From Acidobacteriota bacterium (GTDB lineage Bacteria; Acidobacteriota; Vicinamibacteria; Fen-336): a stretch of DNA of 53,362 nucleotides. Shown here in pieces: positions 19,410-29,452 of this stretch; positions within the stretch are counted from its first letter, which is position 1, and every line of letters starts with the position of its first letter. The notes under the pieces are model-generated. The model did not search any database. It saw only the letters and a program-made list of their open reading frames with translations, and was not told the origin of the DNA. Position numbers and translations under genes: made by a program. The DNA lies in assembly GCA_003222275.1 (NCBI GenBank), contig QHVJ01000154.1:1-53362 (forward strand), read 5' to 3'.

Positions 19410-20264
19410 CTAGCGCTCCGGTTGCGCCGGCGCCATACCCACACCCGCGCCGACCACCGGCACTCGCGGTCCCAGCTCGCGGGGGACGAGCCGCAGGGCC
19501 AGGAACGCTCCGATCATGCCCGTCGCCACCGTGTAGATGGGCCAGAACACGAGCTGCGGCAGCAGCGCCAGGAAGAAGAGCTGCTCGAAGCTGCCGGAAG
19601 CGAACTCGTGCCAGTGCCCGCTCATCGGGTTCTTGATGTAGACGAGGTTCGAGACGTCGTAGTGAGAGCCCAGCCCCAGGGTCGTGGCCAGCACGTTCAA
19701 GAGCGCCACCGCGCCGCGCACGGCGAAGCCGTAGGCCAGGAGCGACCACGCCACGTTGCGCAGCCCGCGCCCCTCCTTCTTGGCGTGCAGCGCGAAGAAT
19801 GCTCCCACGATCGGGGGCAGCCAGGTGACGCCGATCGGCCGCGTCCAGCTCGGCGGAGCCGCCGCCTTGTCGAGGGCAAATCGCGTCGCGGTCACGAGCA
19901 GGCTGAGCACGACGGCGGTGGCCATCCAATGGCTTCCGAGCCGGCGCGCGGTGGCGTCGCCGACCGCGAGGCCGGCCGTGCCGAGGAGCAGGCACACGCC
20001 GGTCAGCACGTAGTAGGGGAGGCTGGCCGAGGCCGAAGCCTGCTCGGTGACGTAGGCGGGGCCGAGGACCACTACCGCCATCGTCGCCGCCTCGCGATGG
20101 CCTTCCGCGCGCAGGGCACCCACGAGGAACAGGACGCCGAGCCCGCTCGTGAGCACCGCCAGCGCGCGCCGCCAAGGGCCGGGCAGGCGCCCCCACCACA
20201 GGAGCGCCGCCGCGACGGCCGACACCTCCGCGAAGATCACGACCCTGTCCAACCCGGGGGGCAC
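19410..20264 (-). CDS. Multi-spanning membrane protein of unknown function, 284 aa
   Basis: About eight hydrophobic helices can be counted, for example VSAVAAALLWWG, LAVLTSGLGVLFLVGAL, AATMAVVVLGPAYV, YYVLTGVCLLLGTAGLAV, MATAVVLSLLVTA and LFFLALLPQLVFWPIYTVA. No family motif is recognised and there are no obvious catalytic residues. It starts with a GTG and diverges from the methyltransferase gene at 20297, with about 30 bases between them containing the AT-rich GTATACAGTCTA. The start could be a few codons further in. Confidence 0.6.
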   Translation of the reverse strand: MPPGLDRVVIFAEVSAVAAALLWWGRLPGPWRRALAVLTSGLGVLFLVGALRAEGHREAATMAVVVLGPAYVTEQASASASLPYYVLTGVCLLLGTAGLAVGDATARRLGSHWMATAVVLSLLVTATRFALDKAAAPPSWTRPIGVTWLPPIVGAFFALHAKKEGRGLRNVAWSLLAYGFAVRGAVALLNVLATTLGLGSHYDVSNLVYIKNPMSGHWHEFASGSFEQLFFLALLPQLVFWPIYTVATGMIGAFLALRLVPRELGPRVPVVGAGVGMAPAQPER

Positions 20265-20296
20265 GCGGGGAGTATACAGTCTATGGAAGCGAACTC

Positions 20297-21238
20297 ATGA
20301 GCGGGGAAGCGCGGGCCACCGGACTCGCCGAAGCGCCTTCGTGGGTGGGGTGGTGCTGCTCGTACTGCTCGGCGCCGCTCGAACCCCACGGCCACGGCTT
20401 GCTCTGCCGCGCGGAAGACCGCTGGTTCGCAACGCAGGACGGCGTCCACCGGCTGCTCACGGAGGAGCGGCGGCGCGAGCTGCTGCCGGCGGTGGAGATG
20501 GATCAACGGGTCCGGCGCGACGAGGGGTGGCGCGCCGAGCCGGGATTGCCCGACGTGGCCCCGGGCCATCCGCACGCGCGCGCGTGGCGGTCGCGCGCCG
20601 CGCGTTTCCGCCAGGCGCGGGCGCTCGCCGCCGGTCGGTTGGGCCCGGGTCCGTGGCGCGTGCTCGACCTCGGCGCCGGCTGCTGCTGGACGGCCATCGG
20701 CCTTCTCGAGGACGGACATCGCGTGGCCGCCGTGGACGTGAACGTGGATGCCGAGGACGGCCTGCGGGGCGCGGAGCGCGTCAGCCCGCGAGCCGCCGCG
20801 ATCGATCGCGCCGAAGCGGAGATGGAGGCGCTGCCCGCGGAGCCCGCCTCCTTCGACCTCGTCCTCGCCGCCGCTTCGCTCCACTACGCGGCTCATCTGA
20901 CGCGGACGCTCGTCGAGTTGCGGCGCGTAACGCGCCGCGGGGGAGTATTCGTCGCCTTCGATTCCCCCGTCTTCGGCCGGCGCCAGGATGGAGAAGCGAT
21001 GGTGGCCGAGCGCATGCGCGTCCAGGCGCGCCGGTACTCGGTGCCGCTGGATCGCGACGGCCAGCCGGGCTACCTGGTGGGCGACGAGCTGCCGAGCCTG
21101 TTCCGCACCGCGGGCTGGTCGCTCGAGGTCCACGCCGGGCCGGGCCGGGCGAGGCGGTGGGCGTGGGACCTCCGGGAGGTCCTGCGCCGCGGCCGCGCCG
21201 CGCGCTTCCCGATCCTGCTCGCGCGGCGTGATGGCTAG
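20297..21238 (+). CDS. SAM-dependent methyltransferase with N-terminal zinc-ribbon-like segment
   Basis: The N-terminal 40 residues contain CCSYCSAPLEPHGHGLLC, a possible Cys4 zinc ribbon like that in RlmA or in Trm112-fused enzymes. The class I methyltransferase fold follows: motif I VLDLGAGCCWTAIGL (about residues 120-134), VAAVDVN for the ribose-binding strand, and FDLVLAAASLHY for motif IV. The substrate is unknown; the ribbon plus Rossmann layout suggests a small-molecule or RNA methylase, but no substrate motif is seen. ATG at 20297 follows weak purine-rich sequence. Confidence 0.8.
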   Translation: MSGEARATGLAEAPSWVGWCCSYCSAPLEPHGHGLLCRAEDRWFATQDGVHRLLTEERRRELLPAVEMDQRVRRDEGWRAEPGLPDVAPGHPHARAWRSRAARFRQARALAAGRLGPGPWRVLDLGAGCCWTAIGLLEDGHRVAAVDVNVDAEDGLRGAERVSPRAAAIDRAEAEMEALPAEPASFDLVLAAASLHYAAHLTRTLVELRRVTRRGGVFVAFDSPVFGRRQDGEAMVAERMRVQARRYSVPLDRDGQPGYLVGDELPSLFRTAGWSLEVHAGPGRARRWAWDLREVLRRGRAARFPILLARRDG

Positions 21239-21253
21239 GCGCGCCGCCGCTGC

Positions 21254-21262
21254 TGATATAAT
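21254..21262 (+). promoter_or_regulatory. Extended -10 promoter
   Basis: TGATATAAT: a consensus TATAAT (21257-21262) with the TG extension one base upstream, 37 bases before the start at 21299. The -35 region is not recognisable, as is usual for extended -10 promoters. Confidence 0.55.
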
Positions 21263-21298
21263 CGCCGGTCCCGCGGTCGGTTCATCCGGGGAGCATGA

Positions 21299-21841
21299 AT
21301 GCAAGAGCTCATCGACATCCTGACCGCCATGGCCAGCAAGAAGGGGGAGATCGGCAACCCCCTCGAGCTGTTCCTGGACATGGCCGAGCGGATCGTCAAG
21401 AGCGTCTCGATCGAGTTCGGGGCCAAGAACGACGAGGTGGCGATCCTCGTCCTCACCTCGGACCAGAAGCACCTGCGCTTCGCCGCTCCGCGCAAGTTCG
21501 CCGACCTCGGCACGATCCCCATCAGCAAGCGCGACTCGATCGCCGTCAACGTCCTCGCCCGCAAGGCGGGGGAGGCGATGAACAACGTGCCGATGGTGAG
21601 GCACGTCTCGTTCTTCGAAAGCGTCAAGATCAGGGACCGGCCGGCGGTGCCGATCCAGAAGATGATCACCGTGCCCATCCTGCTGCGGGGCGAGGTGGTG
21701 GGCGTGGCCCAGGTCAGCCGCAAGGGCGACTCGGCCGCGGAGGCCGGCCCCGATTTCACCCAGTCCGACGTCGACAAGGCGCAGGACCTCTTCTCGAGGA
21801 TCTCGCCCTACCTGCTCGAGGCGCGGCCCGAGCGGTTCTGA
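21299..21841 (+). CDS. GAF domain protein, 180 aa
   Basis: The segment from about residue 30 to 170 has the GAF order: a helix (LELFLDMAERIVKSV), strands around VAILVLTSDQKHLRFAAP, and the final MITVPILLRGEVVGVAQVSRKG strand-turn-strand, followed by a long helix (QSDVDKAQDLFSRISPYLLE). GAF domains bind small ligands or haem and often control kinases. No output domain is attached, so it may act through a partner, possibly the Ser/Thr kinase encoded convergently 3 bases away. It has its own TATAAT promoter. Confidence 0.8.
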   Translation: MQELIDILTAMASKKGEIGNPLELFLDMAERIVKSVSIEFGAKNDEVAILVLTSDQKHLRFAAPRKFADLGTIPISKRDSIAVNVLARKAGEAMNNVPMVRHVSFFESVKIRDRPAVPIQKMITVPILLRGEVVGVAQVSRKGDSAAEAGPDFTQSDVDKAQDLFSRISPYLLEARPERF

Positions 21842-21844
21842 GGC

Positions 21845-23758
21845 CTACTCGTCCGCGAAGCGGACGCTGCCGGAATCGTCGGCCACGAGCGGCCGCAGGC
21901 CCATCGCCAGCGGCGTCGCGACCACGCGGAACTCCCCCTTGTCGGCTTGCAGCTCGAAGCGGTAGCCGTGGCGCTGGAAGGCGTTGGGGTGCGGCAGCGT
22001 CTCGCCGCCGGGCAGGACTTCCTTGAAGCTGCCGTAGCGGCCGTGTCCCTTCTGGAAGGCCTCCTCGAAGCTGATCACGTTCAGCAACACGAAGATGGCC
22101 CGGCGCTCGGCGGGGTCGCTCGTGCGCGGGAAGCGGGGCCGCGTCCCGAAACGACGGTTGGTGCCGAAGGATCCGCGGTTGCCGCCTCGTGACTCGCTAT
22201 ACGTGCCGGCGGCTCGGTCTCCCGCGGCGCGGCCGTCTTCCGCGGGCGGCTCGCGGTCGAGGATGGACTCGGGCTCCGCCGCCGTCACCGCGCCTCCGGG
22301 GGCGCCCTGCGTGCCGCCGCTGGCCGCGGCACCGCCGGCGACCGCAGGGCCGGCCTTGGCGGGACGCCGGCCTCCGTCCCCGGCCGGAGCAGGCGTCGCG
22401 CGTCCGCCGGCGGGCGCCGTCGCGGGCGCGCCACTCGGCTCGGCGTTTGCCGCCGCCGGCGATGCGGCCGCGCTCGGTGCGGCCCCGGATGGCGATGGGG
22501 CGGCGGCCAGCGTCGTCGAGGGCACGGCCGGCGCGGGCGCCAGCGTACCCGCAACGGGACCCGGCGGCGCGGGGCGCGGCCGCAGGATCAGGAACGCGGC
22601 CACGCCGACGGCGAGCAGCAGCGTTAAGCCGCCCGCGAGAAGGCCCACCAGGAGACCGGTCTTCGAGCCCGCCGGGGGCGCGGGAGCGGGTGCAGGGCGG
22701 GGGATGGGCGGGGCGGCGTTGACGCGCGTCGCCGTCGCCGGGCTCACGCGGGTGGCCGCGGCCGGCGATACCTGGGTCGGAGGACCGGCCGCGTGCTGCG
22801 TGGGCGTGGACGCGAGCGTCGGCGAGGAGCCCGGAATGTAGGTGGTGGGCCCGGGGACGTACCCGGGCGCCGTCGCCATCTCGGATTGCCGCAGCGTGGG
22901 CGTGGAGCCGGGACGGGCGAGGGCCACGAGGTCGTCGGCCAGCTCGCGGCCCGCCTGATAGCGTCCGGCCGGGTCCTTGGTGAGAGCCCGCGCGACGATG
23001 CGGACCAGCTCCTCGGGGATCTCGGGGTCCTGCTCCCGAAGGGGAGGCGGCTCCTCCGTGATGATCTTGAAGATGAGGCCGGTGATCGAGTCGCCGCGGA
23101 ACGCCTTCTTTCCCGCGACCATCTCGTAGACGATCGCCCCCACCGCGAAGAGGTCGCTGCGGCCGTCGATCGCGGAGCCCCGCGCCTGCTCGGGGCTCAT
23201 GTACGACGGCGTCCCGAGCAGGCTCCCGGTGGCCGTGAGGTGCTCGGCCGAATCGGTCACCTTGGCGATGCCGAAGTCGGTGACCTTCACCCGGTCGCCC
23301 GCCTCCACCATGATGTTGGCCGGCTTGATGTCGCGGTGGACGACGTTGTGCTTGTGGGCGAAGTCGAGCGCGTCGGCGACCTGGGCCGCGAGCGCGGCGG
23401 CGCGATCGACGGGCAGCCGACCCGCGCCCGCGATGACGCGGTCGAGGCCGACGCCGTCGATGAACTCCATCGCGATATAGCTCACGCCCTCCGAGTCGCC
23501 GATGTCGTAGATCGTCACGATGTTGGGGTGCTTGAGCTGGGCGGAGACCATCGCCTCGCGCTTGAAGCGGTCCATCAGCTCTTCCAGGCCCGCGCCGCCG
23601 CTGGCGGCGAGGCCTTCGAGGCGGATGGTCTTGATCGCGACCATGCGGCCCAGGATCTTGTCCTTGGCCTTGTAGACGGTGCCGAAGGCTCCCGCGCCCA
23701 GCCGCTTGATCACCTGGTAGCGCTGGGCGATCTGCGTCGGGTCCGGCGCCATCGTCAT
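21845..23758 (-). CDS. Membrane Ser/Thr protein kinase with pilin-like ectodomain
   Basis: Hanks-type kinase, residues about 12-285: GAGAFGTVY glycine loop, VAIKTI lysine, HRDIKPANIM catalytic loop, DFGIAK metal site and GTPSYMSPEQ. A Pro/Thr-rich juxtamembrane linker (about 285-370) may be autophosphorylated. One membrane span (LLVGLLAGGLTLLLAVGVAA, about 372-391) and a 150-residue Ala/Pro/Gly linker follow. The last 90 residues (AFQKGHGRYGSFKEVLPGG, then FRVVATPLAMG and RPLVADDSGSVRFAD) resemble the soluble part of a type IV pilin. ATG at 23758 overlaps the stop of the HIT gene (ATGA). Confidence 0.88.
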   Translation of the reverse strand: MTMAPDPTQIAQRYQVIKRLGAGAFGTVYKAKDKILGRMVAIKTIRLEGLAASGGAGLEELMDRFKREAMVSAQLKHPNIVTIYDIGDSEGVSYIAMEFIDGVGLDRVIAGAGRLPVDRAAALAAQVADALDFAHKHNVVHRDIKPANIMVEAGDRVKVTDFGIAKVTDSAEHLTATGSLLGTPSYMSPEQARGSAIDGRSDLFAVGAIVYEMVAGKKAFRGDSITGLIFKIITEEPPPLREQDPEIPEELVRIVARALTKDPAGRYQAGRELADDLVALARPGSTPTLRQSEMATAPGYVPGPTTYIPGSSPTLASTPTQHAAGPPTQVSPAAATRVSPATATRVNAAPPIPRPAPAPAPPAGSKTGLLVGLLAGGLTLLLAVGVAAFLILRPRPAPPGPVAGTLAPAPAVPSTTLAAAPSPSGAAPSAAASPAAANAEPSGAPATAPAGGRATPAPAGDGGRRPAKAGPAVAGGAAASGGTQGAPGGAVTAAEPESILDREPPAEDGRAAGDRAAGTYSESRGGNRGSFGTNRRFGTRPRFPRTSDPAERRAIFVLLNVISFEEAFQKGHGRYGSFKEVLPGGETLPHPNAFQRHGYRFELQADKGEFRVVATPLAMGLRPLVADDSGSVRFADE

Positions 23759-24096
23759 CCTGGGGGCCAGCCCAGCTTGCGGCCGCCGACCAGGTGCAGG
23801 TGGACGTGATAGACGCTGTATCCCGCATCCGGGCCGTGATTGAACACCAGCCGGAAGCCGCGATCCTCGAGTCCTTCGGCCTGGGCAAGGTCGCGTGCGC
23901 GCCGCACCAGGCTCCCGACGAGAACGTCGTCCTGCGGGGTCAGGTCCGTGAGGCTCGTGATGTGTCTTTTGGGGATCACGAGCACGTGCACGGGGCCCTG
24001 GGGGTTGATGTCGTGGAACGCGAGGACCGTGTCGTCCTGGTAGGCCACCCGGGCCGGGATCCTGCCCGCGACGATCTCGCAGAATAGACAGGGCAT
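23755..24096 (-). CDS. HIT family nucleotide hydrolase (HinT-like)
   Basis: A 113-residue protein with the histidine triad VYHVHLHLVGG near the C-terminus and the N-terminal CLFCEIVAGRIPA typical of HinT. The enzyme cleaves purine nucleoside phosphoramidates and aminoacyl-adenylates. The two N-terminal cysteines may bind zinc as in many HinT proteins. Its stop overlaps the start of the kinase gene by four bases, so the two are translationally coupled. It begins 18 bases after the DUF1499 gene. Confidence 0.93.
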   Translation of the reverse strand: MPCLFCEIVAGRIPARVAYQDDTVLAFHDINPQGPVHVLVIPKRHITSLTDLTPQDDVLVGSLVRRARDLAQAEGLEDRGFRLVFNHGPDAGYSVYHVHLHLVGGRKLGWPPG

Positions 24097-24114
24097 GGCG
24101 AGTGAGTCTACACC

Positions 24115-24549
24115 TTACCTTGCCGGCGGTTCCATCTGACGATCCACCTCGTCCAACAATTGTCTGATGTTCCGCGCGTTCTGGCCGAAGTCCCACGGCA
24201 GGGACGGGGAGCGCGAGAGCACCCTGATCTCGGTCCGGCTGCCCTGCCGGCGGACCTGCACGGTGATGTCCTCCTTCAGGCCGACGAGGGGGATCGCGTG
24301 CTCCGCCTGGACGTCGGTGCCCTTCGCGCCGCTGGCTGCCCCCACCACACGCCAGCGCGGCAGACTGCCGATTGCGGCCTTCACGGCCGCCGCCACCCGG
24401 TCGCCCCCGGCGGCATAACTGCGCGGCTTCAGGTCCGGGTATTCCGGCGTGCGCCCGGTTTCCACCTCGTGGATCCGCGGCCAGGCCAGGCACAGGGCGG
24501 CCGCCGCGGCGGCGATGAGGATCAGGAGGACGAGCGTGCTGCGTTTCAT
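24115..24549 (-). CDS. DUF1499 protein, membrane-anchored
   Basis: N-terminal hydrophobic helix (STLVLLILIAAAAAALCLAW), then a soluble domain with YPDLKPRSYAAGGDRVAAAV, VGLKEDITVQVR and RSPSLPWDFGQNARNIRQLL. The last segment matches the Ser-Arg...DFGxNxxRI signature of DUF1499. Function unknown for the family. The cysteine in AALC could be a lipobox but lacks the usual preceding small residues. First gene of the DUF1499-HIT-kinase set; a hairpin repeat lies directly upstream of the ATG at 24549. Confidence 0.75.
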   Translation of the reverse strand: MKRSTLVLLILIAAAAAALCLAWPRIHEVETGRTPEYPDLKPRSYAAGGDRVAAAVKAAIGSLPRWRVVGAASGAKGTDVQAEHAIPLVGLKEDITVQVRRQGSRTEIRVLSRSPSLPWDFGQNARNIRQLLDEVDRQMEPPAR

Positions 24550-24552
24550 CTT

Positions 24553-24631
24553 GAGCTGGGGGGTGCTAGCGGCGCACCCCCCAGACCCCCCGCTCGCTCC
24601 GCGGAAGTGAATCCCGCTCCGCTCGCAGTCA
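24553..24631 (+). repeat. Composite hairpin repeat, copy D
   Basis: GGGGGGT...ACCCCCC hairpin (about 24558-24582), a second C-tract, then the core GCGGAAGTGAATCCCGC (24601-24617) flanked by direct repeats GCTCCGC. It fills the gap between mutY and the DUF1499 gene and reaches the mutY stop codon. Confidence 0.7.
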
Positions 24632-25699
24632 CTGCAGCTCCAGGGGGAGCTGCGGCGACCCGAGGCCGCGCAGGACCTTTCGCGTGATCGACGAGACCGG
24701 GAGCGCCGCGATCTCCTCCGGCCGCACCCACCGGAAGCGTTCCGGGTCCACGGGAGGCCGCCGCCGCAGCCGCGACGAGTACGCCTCGAGCCGGATCCGG
24801 CGGAAGGTGATGGCATGGCGGCCACGCGCGACGAGCTTTCCCGGAACCAGGTCCAGGCCGTGGCGCTGCTTCAGCTCGCGGGCCAGGTCGGGCAGGCCGC
24901 GGGCCTCGAGCGAGGTCTGGGGGACTTCCCACATCCTGCCCATGAGCCGGCCTTCACCGCGGCGGACGAGCAGGACCCGCCCGCCTTCCTCGACGAGGGC
25001 CGCGGCCACCGTCACCGCCACCGGCGCCCGGCGCGCCCGGCCCTCCGGGAGCTGCTCCGCGATGCCCAGGGCCAGCGCCGCGCAGTGCGCGCGCAGGGGG
25101 CAGGCGGGGCATGCGGGACGGCGGGGAAGGCAGACGGTGGCCCCGAGCTCCATGAGGGCCTGGTTCCAGTCGCCGGGAGCCTGCCGGTCGAGCAGCTCGT
25201 CAGCCTTGTTGTAGAAGGCCGCGTCCGCGCGCCATTCGGGTCCCCGCAAAGCGAACAGCCGTGCGAGCACCCTGCGCACGTTGCCGTCGACCACGGGCAG
25301 CGGCACGCCGTGCGCGATCGACAGCACCGCGCTCGCCGTGTAGAGACCGACGCCGGGCACGGCCAGCGCGGCCTCCAGCGTGCGGGGGAAGCGTCCCCGA
25401 TGGCGCTCGAGAACGTGACGGGCCCCGCGGTGGAGGTTCCGGGCCCGGTGGTAGTAGCCGAGCCCGGACCACAGCGCCAGCACCTTCTCCTCGGCGGCGC
25501 CGGCGAGCGACGGCAGGTCGGGAAAGGCGGCCACGAACGCCTCGTAGTAGGGCATCACGGTCTTCACGGTGGTCTGCTGGAGCATCACCTCGGAGATCCA
25601 GATGCGGTAGGGATCCCGCGTGCGTCGCCACGCAAGGTCCCGCCGATGCCGGCGGTACCACTCGATCAGGGGCCGGCGCAGCGGACCGGCGGTCTTCAT
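24629..25699 (-). CDS. mutY: Adenine DNA glycosylase MutY
   Basis: Removes adenine mispaired with 8-oxoguanine. [12 protein letters not shown] (catalytic Glu), the helix-hairpin-helix [16 protein letters not shown] and the following VVDGNV aspartate are present in residues 1-140. An iron-sulfur cluster motif with four cysteines, [17 protein letters not shown], lies near residue 195. From about 230 a NUDIX-like recognition domain ([20 protein letters not shown] and WEVPQ) completes the enzyme at 356 residues. The ATG overlaps the murA stop (ATGA). Confidence 0.95.
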   Translation of the reverse strand: MKTAGPLRRPLIEWYRRHRRDLAWRRTRDPYRIWISEVMLQQTTVKTVMPYYEAFVAAFPDLPSLAGAAEEKVLALWSGLGYYHRARNLHRGARHVLERHRGRFPRTLEAALAVPGVGLYTASAVLSIAHGVPLPVVDGNVRRVLARLFALRGPEWRADAAFYNKADELLDRQAPGDWNQALMELGATVCLPRRPACPACPLRAHCAALALGIAEQLPEGRARRAPVAVTVAAALVEEGGRVLLVRRGEGRLMGRMWEVPQTSLEARGLPDLARELKQRHGLDLVPGKLVARGRHAITFRRIRLEAYSSRLRRRPPVDPERFRWVRPEEIAALPVSSITRKVLRGLGSPQLPLELQ

Positions 25700-26994
25700 G
25701 CCTCCGCGGCGGGAAGAGCGTCGGTGGCCCGGCGGCCGCCCTGGTCGAAGCGCTCGATGTCGGCGCCGATCCCGCGCAGCTTCTCGTCGATGCGGTAGTA
25801 GCCGCGGTCGAGGTGGTAGATGCGGTCGACCACCGTCTCCCCGCGGGCGGCGAGGGCGGCCAGGAGCAGGCACGCCGAGGCGCGCAGGTCGGTCGCCATC
25901 ACCTGCGCCCCCGAGAGCGGCGCGTGGCCGGTGACGATGGCCGTGTTGCCGTCGACGCGGATGTTCGCGCCCATGCGCTGCAGCTCCGCCACGTGCATGT
26001 AGCGGTTCTCGAAGATCGTCTCCGTGATGCGGCTGGTGCCCGAAGCCTGCGTCATGAGCGCCATGTACTGCGCCTGCATGTCGGTGGGGAAGCCGGGATG
26101 GGGGACGGTGGTGACGTCCGAGGGCCGCACGGTCCGGGGCGCGCGGATGCGCATGTTGTCGGGCCCCTCCTCGACGCGGAGGCCCGTCTCCCGCAGCTTG
26201 TCGATGACCGCGCGCAGGTGCGGGGGGTGGCAGTTCCGCACCTCGATGTCGCCGCCCGCGATGGCACACGCGATCACGAAGGTCCCGGTCTCGATGCGGT
26301 CGGGGATGACGTGGTGCTCGGCGCCGTGGAGGGTCGGGACGCCGTCGATCCGGATCGTGGAGCCGCCCGCGCCCTGGATGCGCGCTCCCATCTTGATGAG
26401 CAGATCCGCCAGGTCCACGATCTCGGGCTCCTGGGCCGCGTTGCGCATGATCGTCTCGCCATGGGCCAGGCTGGCCGCCATCATGACGTTCTCGGTGCCC
26501 GTCACGGTGACGGTGTCGAACTGGATCTCGGCGCCGCGCAGCCGTTCGGCCTGCGCCTCGACGTAGCCGGACTCCACCCGGATCGTGGCCCCCAGCTTCT
26601 CCAGCGCCTGCAGGTGGAGGTTGATCGGCCGGGCGCCGATGGCACAGCCGCCCGGCAGCGAGACGCGCGCGCGTCCCGCGCGGGCGACGAGGGGTCCCAG
26701 CACCAGGACCGAGGCCCGCATGGTCTTGACGAGCTCGTAGGTCGCTTCGACCGACGTCAGCTTGCGCGCGGCGATCTCGACCGTGCCCCCGACCTTGAAC
26801 TCGACGTCGGCCCCGAAGTCGCCGAGCACATGGCCCATGGTGCGGATGTCACGCACCTCGGGAACGTTGTGGAGGATGACGGGCTTCTCGGTGAGCAGCG
26901 CGGCGCAGACGTCGGGCAGGGCCGCGTTCTTGGCTCCGCCGATGCGGACGGTGCCTTCCAGCGGACGACCGCCCACGATGCGGATCTTTTCCAC
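25696..26994 (-). CDS. murA: UDP-N-acetylglucosamine 1-carboxyvinyltransferase
   Basis: First committed step of peptidoglycan synthesis, in the cytoplasm. GGAKNAALP (Lys-Asn), [20 protein letters not shown] with the catalytic cysteine that fosfomycin targets, and the final [17 protein letters not shown] block are intact. The length of 432 is slightly above the usual 420. The GTG at 26994 (followed by EKIRIVGG) is the best start but has no clear ribosome site. The 76 bases upstream to prmC hold no gene. Sits in the order rpmE-prfA-prmC-murA seen in many bacteria. Confidence 0.95.
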   Translation of the reverse strand: MEKIRIVGGRPLEGTVRIGGAKNAALPDVCAALLTEKPVILHNVPEVRDIRTMGHVLGDFGADVEFKVGGTVEIAARKLTSVEATYELVKTMRASVLVLGPLVARAGRARVSLPGGCAIGARPINLHLQALEKLGATIRVESGYVEAQAERLRGAEIQFDTVTVTGTENVMMAASLAHGETIMRNAAQEPEIVDLADLLIKMGARIQGAGGSTIRIDGVPTLHGAEHHVIPDRIETGTFVIACAIAGGDIEVRNCHPPHLRAVIDKLRETGLRVEEGPDNMRIRAPRTVRPSDVTTVPHPGFPTDMQAQYMALMTQASGTSRITETIFENRYMHVAELQRMGANIRVDGNTAIVTGHAPLSGAQVMATDLRASACLLLAALAARGETVVDRIYHLDRGYYRIDEKLRGIGADIERFDQGGRRATDALPAAEA

Positions 26995-27070
26995 TGTTTC
27001 AAGTCTAGTGCGGGCCGGAACGGAAGGGTAGGGCCGGCGTGAGCAGGCGCACCGTTTCGGGGTGGCTAGC

Positions 27071-27919
27071 CTAGGGCCGATGGCCGGACACGACGCGCGG
27101 GATGCCCGCCAGGTCCGGCCGGGTCTGGATACCGGCCAGCCCCGCGGCGCGGAAGCTCTCGGCCACGGTCGCGGCCATGCCCCGGCCGACCTCGGCGAGC
27201 AGATGGCCGCCGGGCCGCAGCAGCCGGCACGACGCCTCGGCCAGGCGCCGATAGATGCCGTAGGGTCCGTCGGGGGCGAGCAGCGCTCGCCGCGGCTCGT
27301 GGTCGCGTACCTCGGGCGCCAGCGACGGGAACTCGCCGGGATCGACGTAGGGAGGGTTGCTGACCACGATGTCCACCCGGCCCCCCAGGTGCGCGACGGG
27401 CTCGAGCAGGTCGCCCTCGTGCAGCTCGACGCCGGCCTGGCCCAGGCGGCGGGCGTTCTCGCGGGCCACGGCCAGGGCCGCCGCCGAGACGTCCACCCCG
27501 TGCACGGCGGCATCCGGCCGCTCGGCGGCGATGGAGAGGGCGATGCATCCGCTGCCCGTGCCCACGTCGACCACCACCGGCGCCTCGAGCCCCCGCATCA
27601 GCTCGAGCGCCGCCTCGACCAGCATCTCGGTCTCGGGCCGGGGGACGAGCACGTCGGGCGTGACGAGGAACTCGTGGCGCCAGAAGGCCTGCGTGCCCGT
27701 GACGTGCTGGAGAGGACGGCGGGCGGCCCGCTCGTCCACGGCGGCGAACAGCCGCTGCTCCGCGGCCGCGGGCACGTTGTCGGCGCCGCGAGCGATGACG
27801 GCCGCGCGGTCCCAGCCGAGCACGTGGCGCAGCAGCAGCTCGGCGTCGAGAGCCGGCTCGGGAACGCCGGCGTCGCGTAGCCGATGCTCGGCCTGCCGGA
27901 GAGCTTGAGAGACGGTCAT
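27071..27919 (-). CDS. prmC: Release factor glutamine methyltransferase
   Basis: Methylates the glutamine of the GGQ motif of release factors. The N-terminal helical domain (about residues 1-85) precedes the Rossmann fold with [16 protein letters not shown] (motif I) and the catalytic NPPYV (about residue 190). [12 protein letters not shown] just before motif I is also characteristic. It lies immediately downstream of prfA, which encodes its substrate, with a 27-base gap. Confidence 0.94.
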   Translation of the reverse strand: MTVSQALRQAEHRLRDAGVPEPALDAELLLRHVLGWDRAAVIARGADNVPAAAEQRLFAAVDERAARRPLQHVTGTQAFWRHEFLVTPDVLVPRPETEMLVEAALELMRGLEAPVVVDVGTGSGCIALSIAAERPDAAVHGVDVSAAALAVARENARRLGQAGVELHEGDLLEPVAHLGGRVDIVVSNPPYVDPGEFPSLAPEVRDHEPRRALLAPDGPYGIYRRLAEASCRLLRPGGHLLAEVGRGMAATVAESFRAAGLAGIQTRPDLAGIPRVVSGHRP

Positions 27920-27946
27920 GGGGTGCCGCCCCGTTTCCGGCTGGAG

Positions 27947-29026
<1,080 letters not shown>

Positions 29027-29035
29027 CCGGAACCT

Positions 29036-29101
29036 CGGGGGGACCGCCGCCTCCCCAAAAAAACCTCAGGGGGGCCTGCGGCCCCCCCGAACCCCCCGCA
29101 G
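29036..29101 (+). repeat. C-tract hairpin repeat, partial copy F
   Basis: A G-tract, a poly-A run, then a GGGGGG...CCCCCC hairpin and a second C-tract, matching the left half of copies B, D and E. The GGAGTGAATCC core is missing. It lies just past the rpmE stop and before the prfA start. Confidence 0.5.
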
Positions 29102-29106
29102 CAGCG

Positions 29107-29331
29107 CTACGCCTGGGCTGCCGGTTCCTTCTTCTTGCCGTACTTGCGCGTGTAGCGCTCGACCCGGCCGGCGGAGTCGATGAGCTTCTGCTTCCCCGTG
29201 AAGAACGGATGGCAGTTGGAGCAGATCTCGAGACGCAGCTCCTGGCCCTTCGTCGACCTCGTGGTCCACGTCGCACCGCAGGCGCAATGGACGTTGACGA
29301 CCTTGTATTCGGGATGGATTCCTGGCTTCAT
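29107..29331 (-). CDS. rpmE: 50S ribosomal protein L31, zinc-binding type
   Basis: A 74-residue ribosomal protein. [10 protein letters not shown], the paired cysteines of VHCACGATW and [20 protein letters not shown] show the zinc-binding (C+) form rather than the zinc-independent paralogue. A Lys/Glu/Ala tail follows. ATG at 29331 is the family start; a longer frame upstream is not supported. A likely extended -10 promoter is found at 29374-29382. It probably heads the rpmE-prfA-prmC-murA-mutY unit. Confidence 0.95.
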   Translation of the reverse strand: MKPGIHPEYKVVNVHCACGATWTTRSTKGQELRLEICSNCHPFFTGKQKLIDSAGRVERYTRKYGKKKEPAAQA

Positions 29332-29373
29332 GGCGCTCCCAGGGGCGGCCTGTGCTGGCCCCACAAACACTTG

Positions 29374-29382
29374 ATTCTAGCA
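29374..29382 (-). promoter_or_regulatory. Extended -10 promoter of rpmE
   Basis: On the minus strand TGCTAGAAT: a -10-like TAGAAT (29379-29374) with the TG extension, 43 bases before the rpmE start. Confidence 0.45.
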
Positions 29383-29452
29383 GAAAGACAGGCAGAATTC
29401 ACCCGCGCCCCACTCAACCGCGGCCCGGAAGCCGCTGTCCAACGTCTCGAAA

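Noticed and set aside
23759..24493. Upstream extension of the kinase frame to 24493
   Set aside because: The extra 245 codons overlap the HIT and DUF1499 genes and are low-complexity; the ATGA overlap at 23758 marks the true start.
25700..26269. Upstream extension of the mutY frame to 26269
   Set aside because: It overlaps murA, has no MutY homology, and the ATG at 25699 forms a normal ATGA junction.
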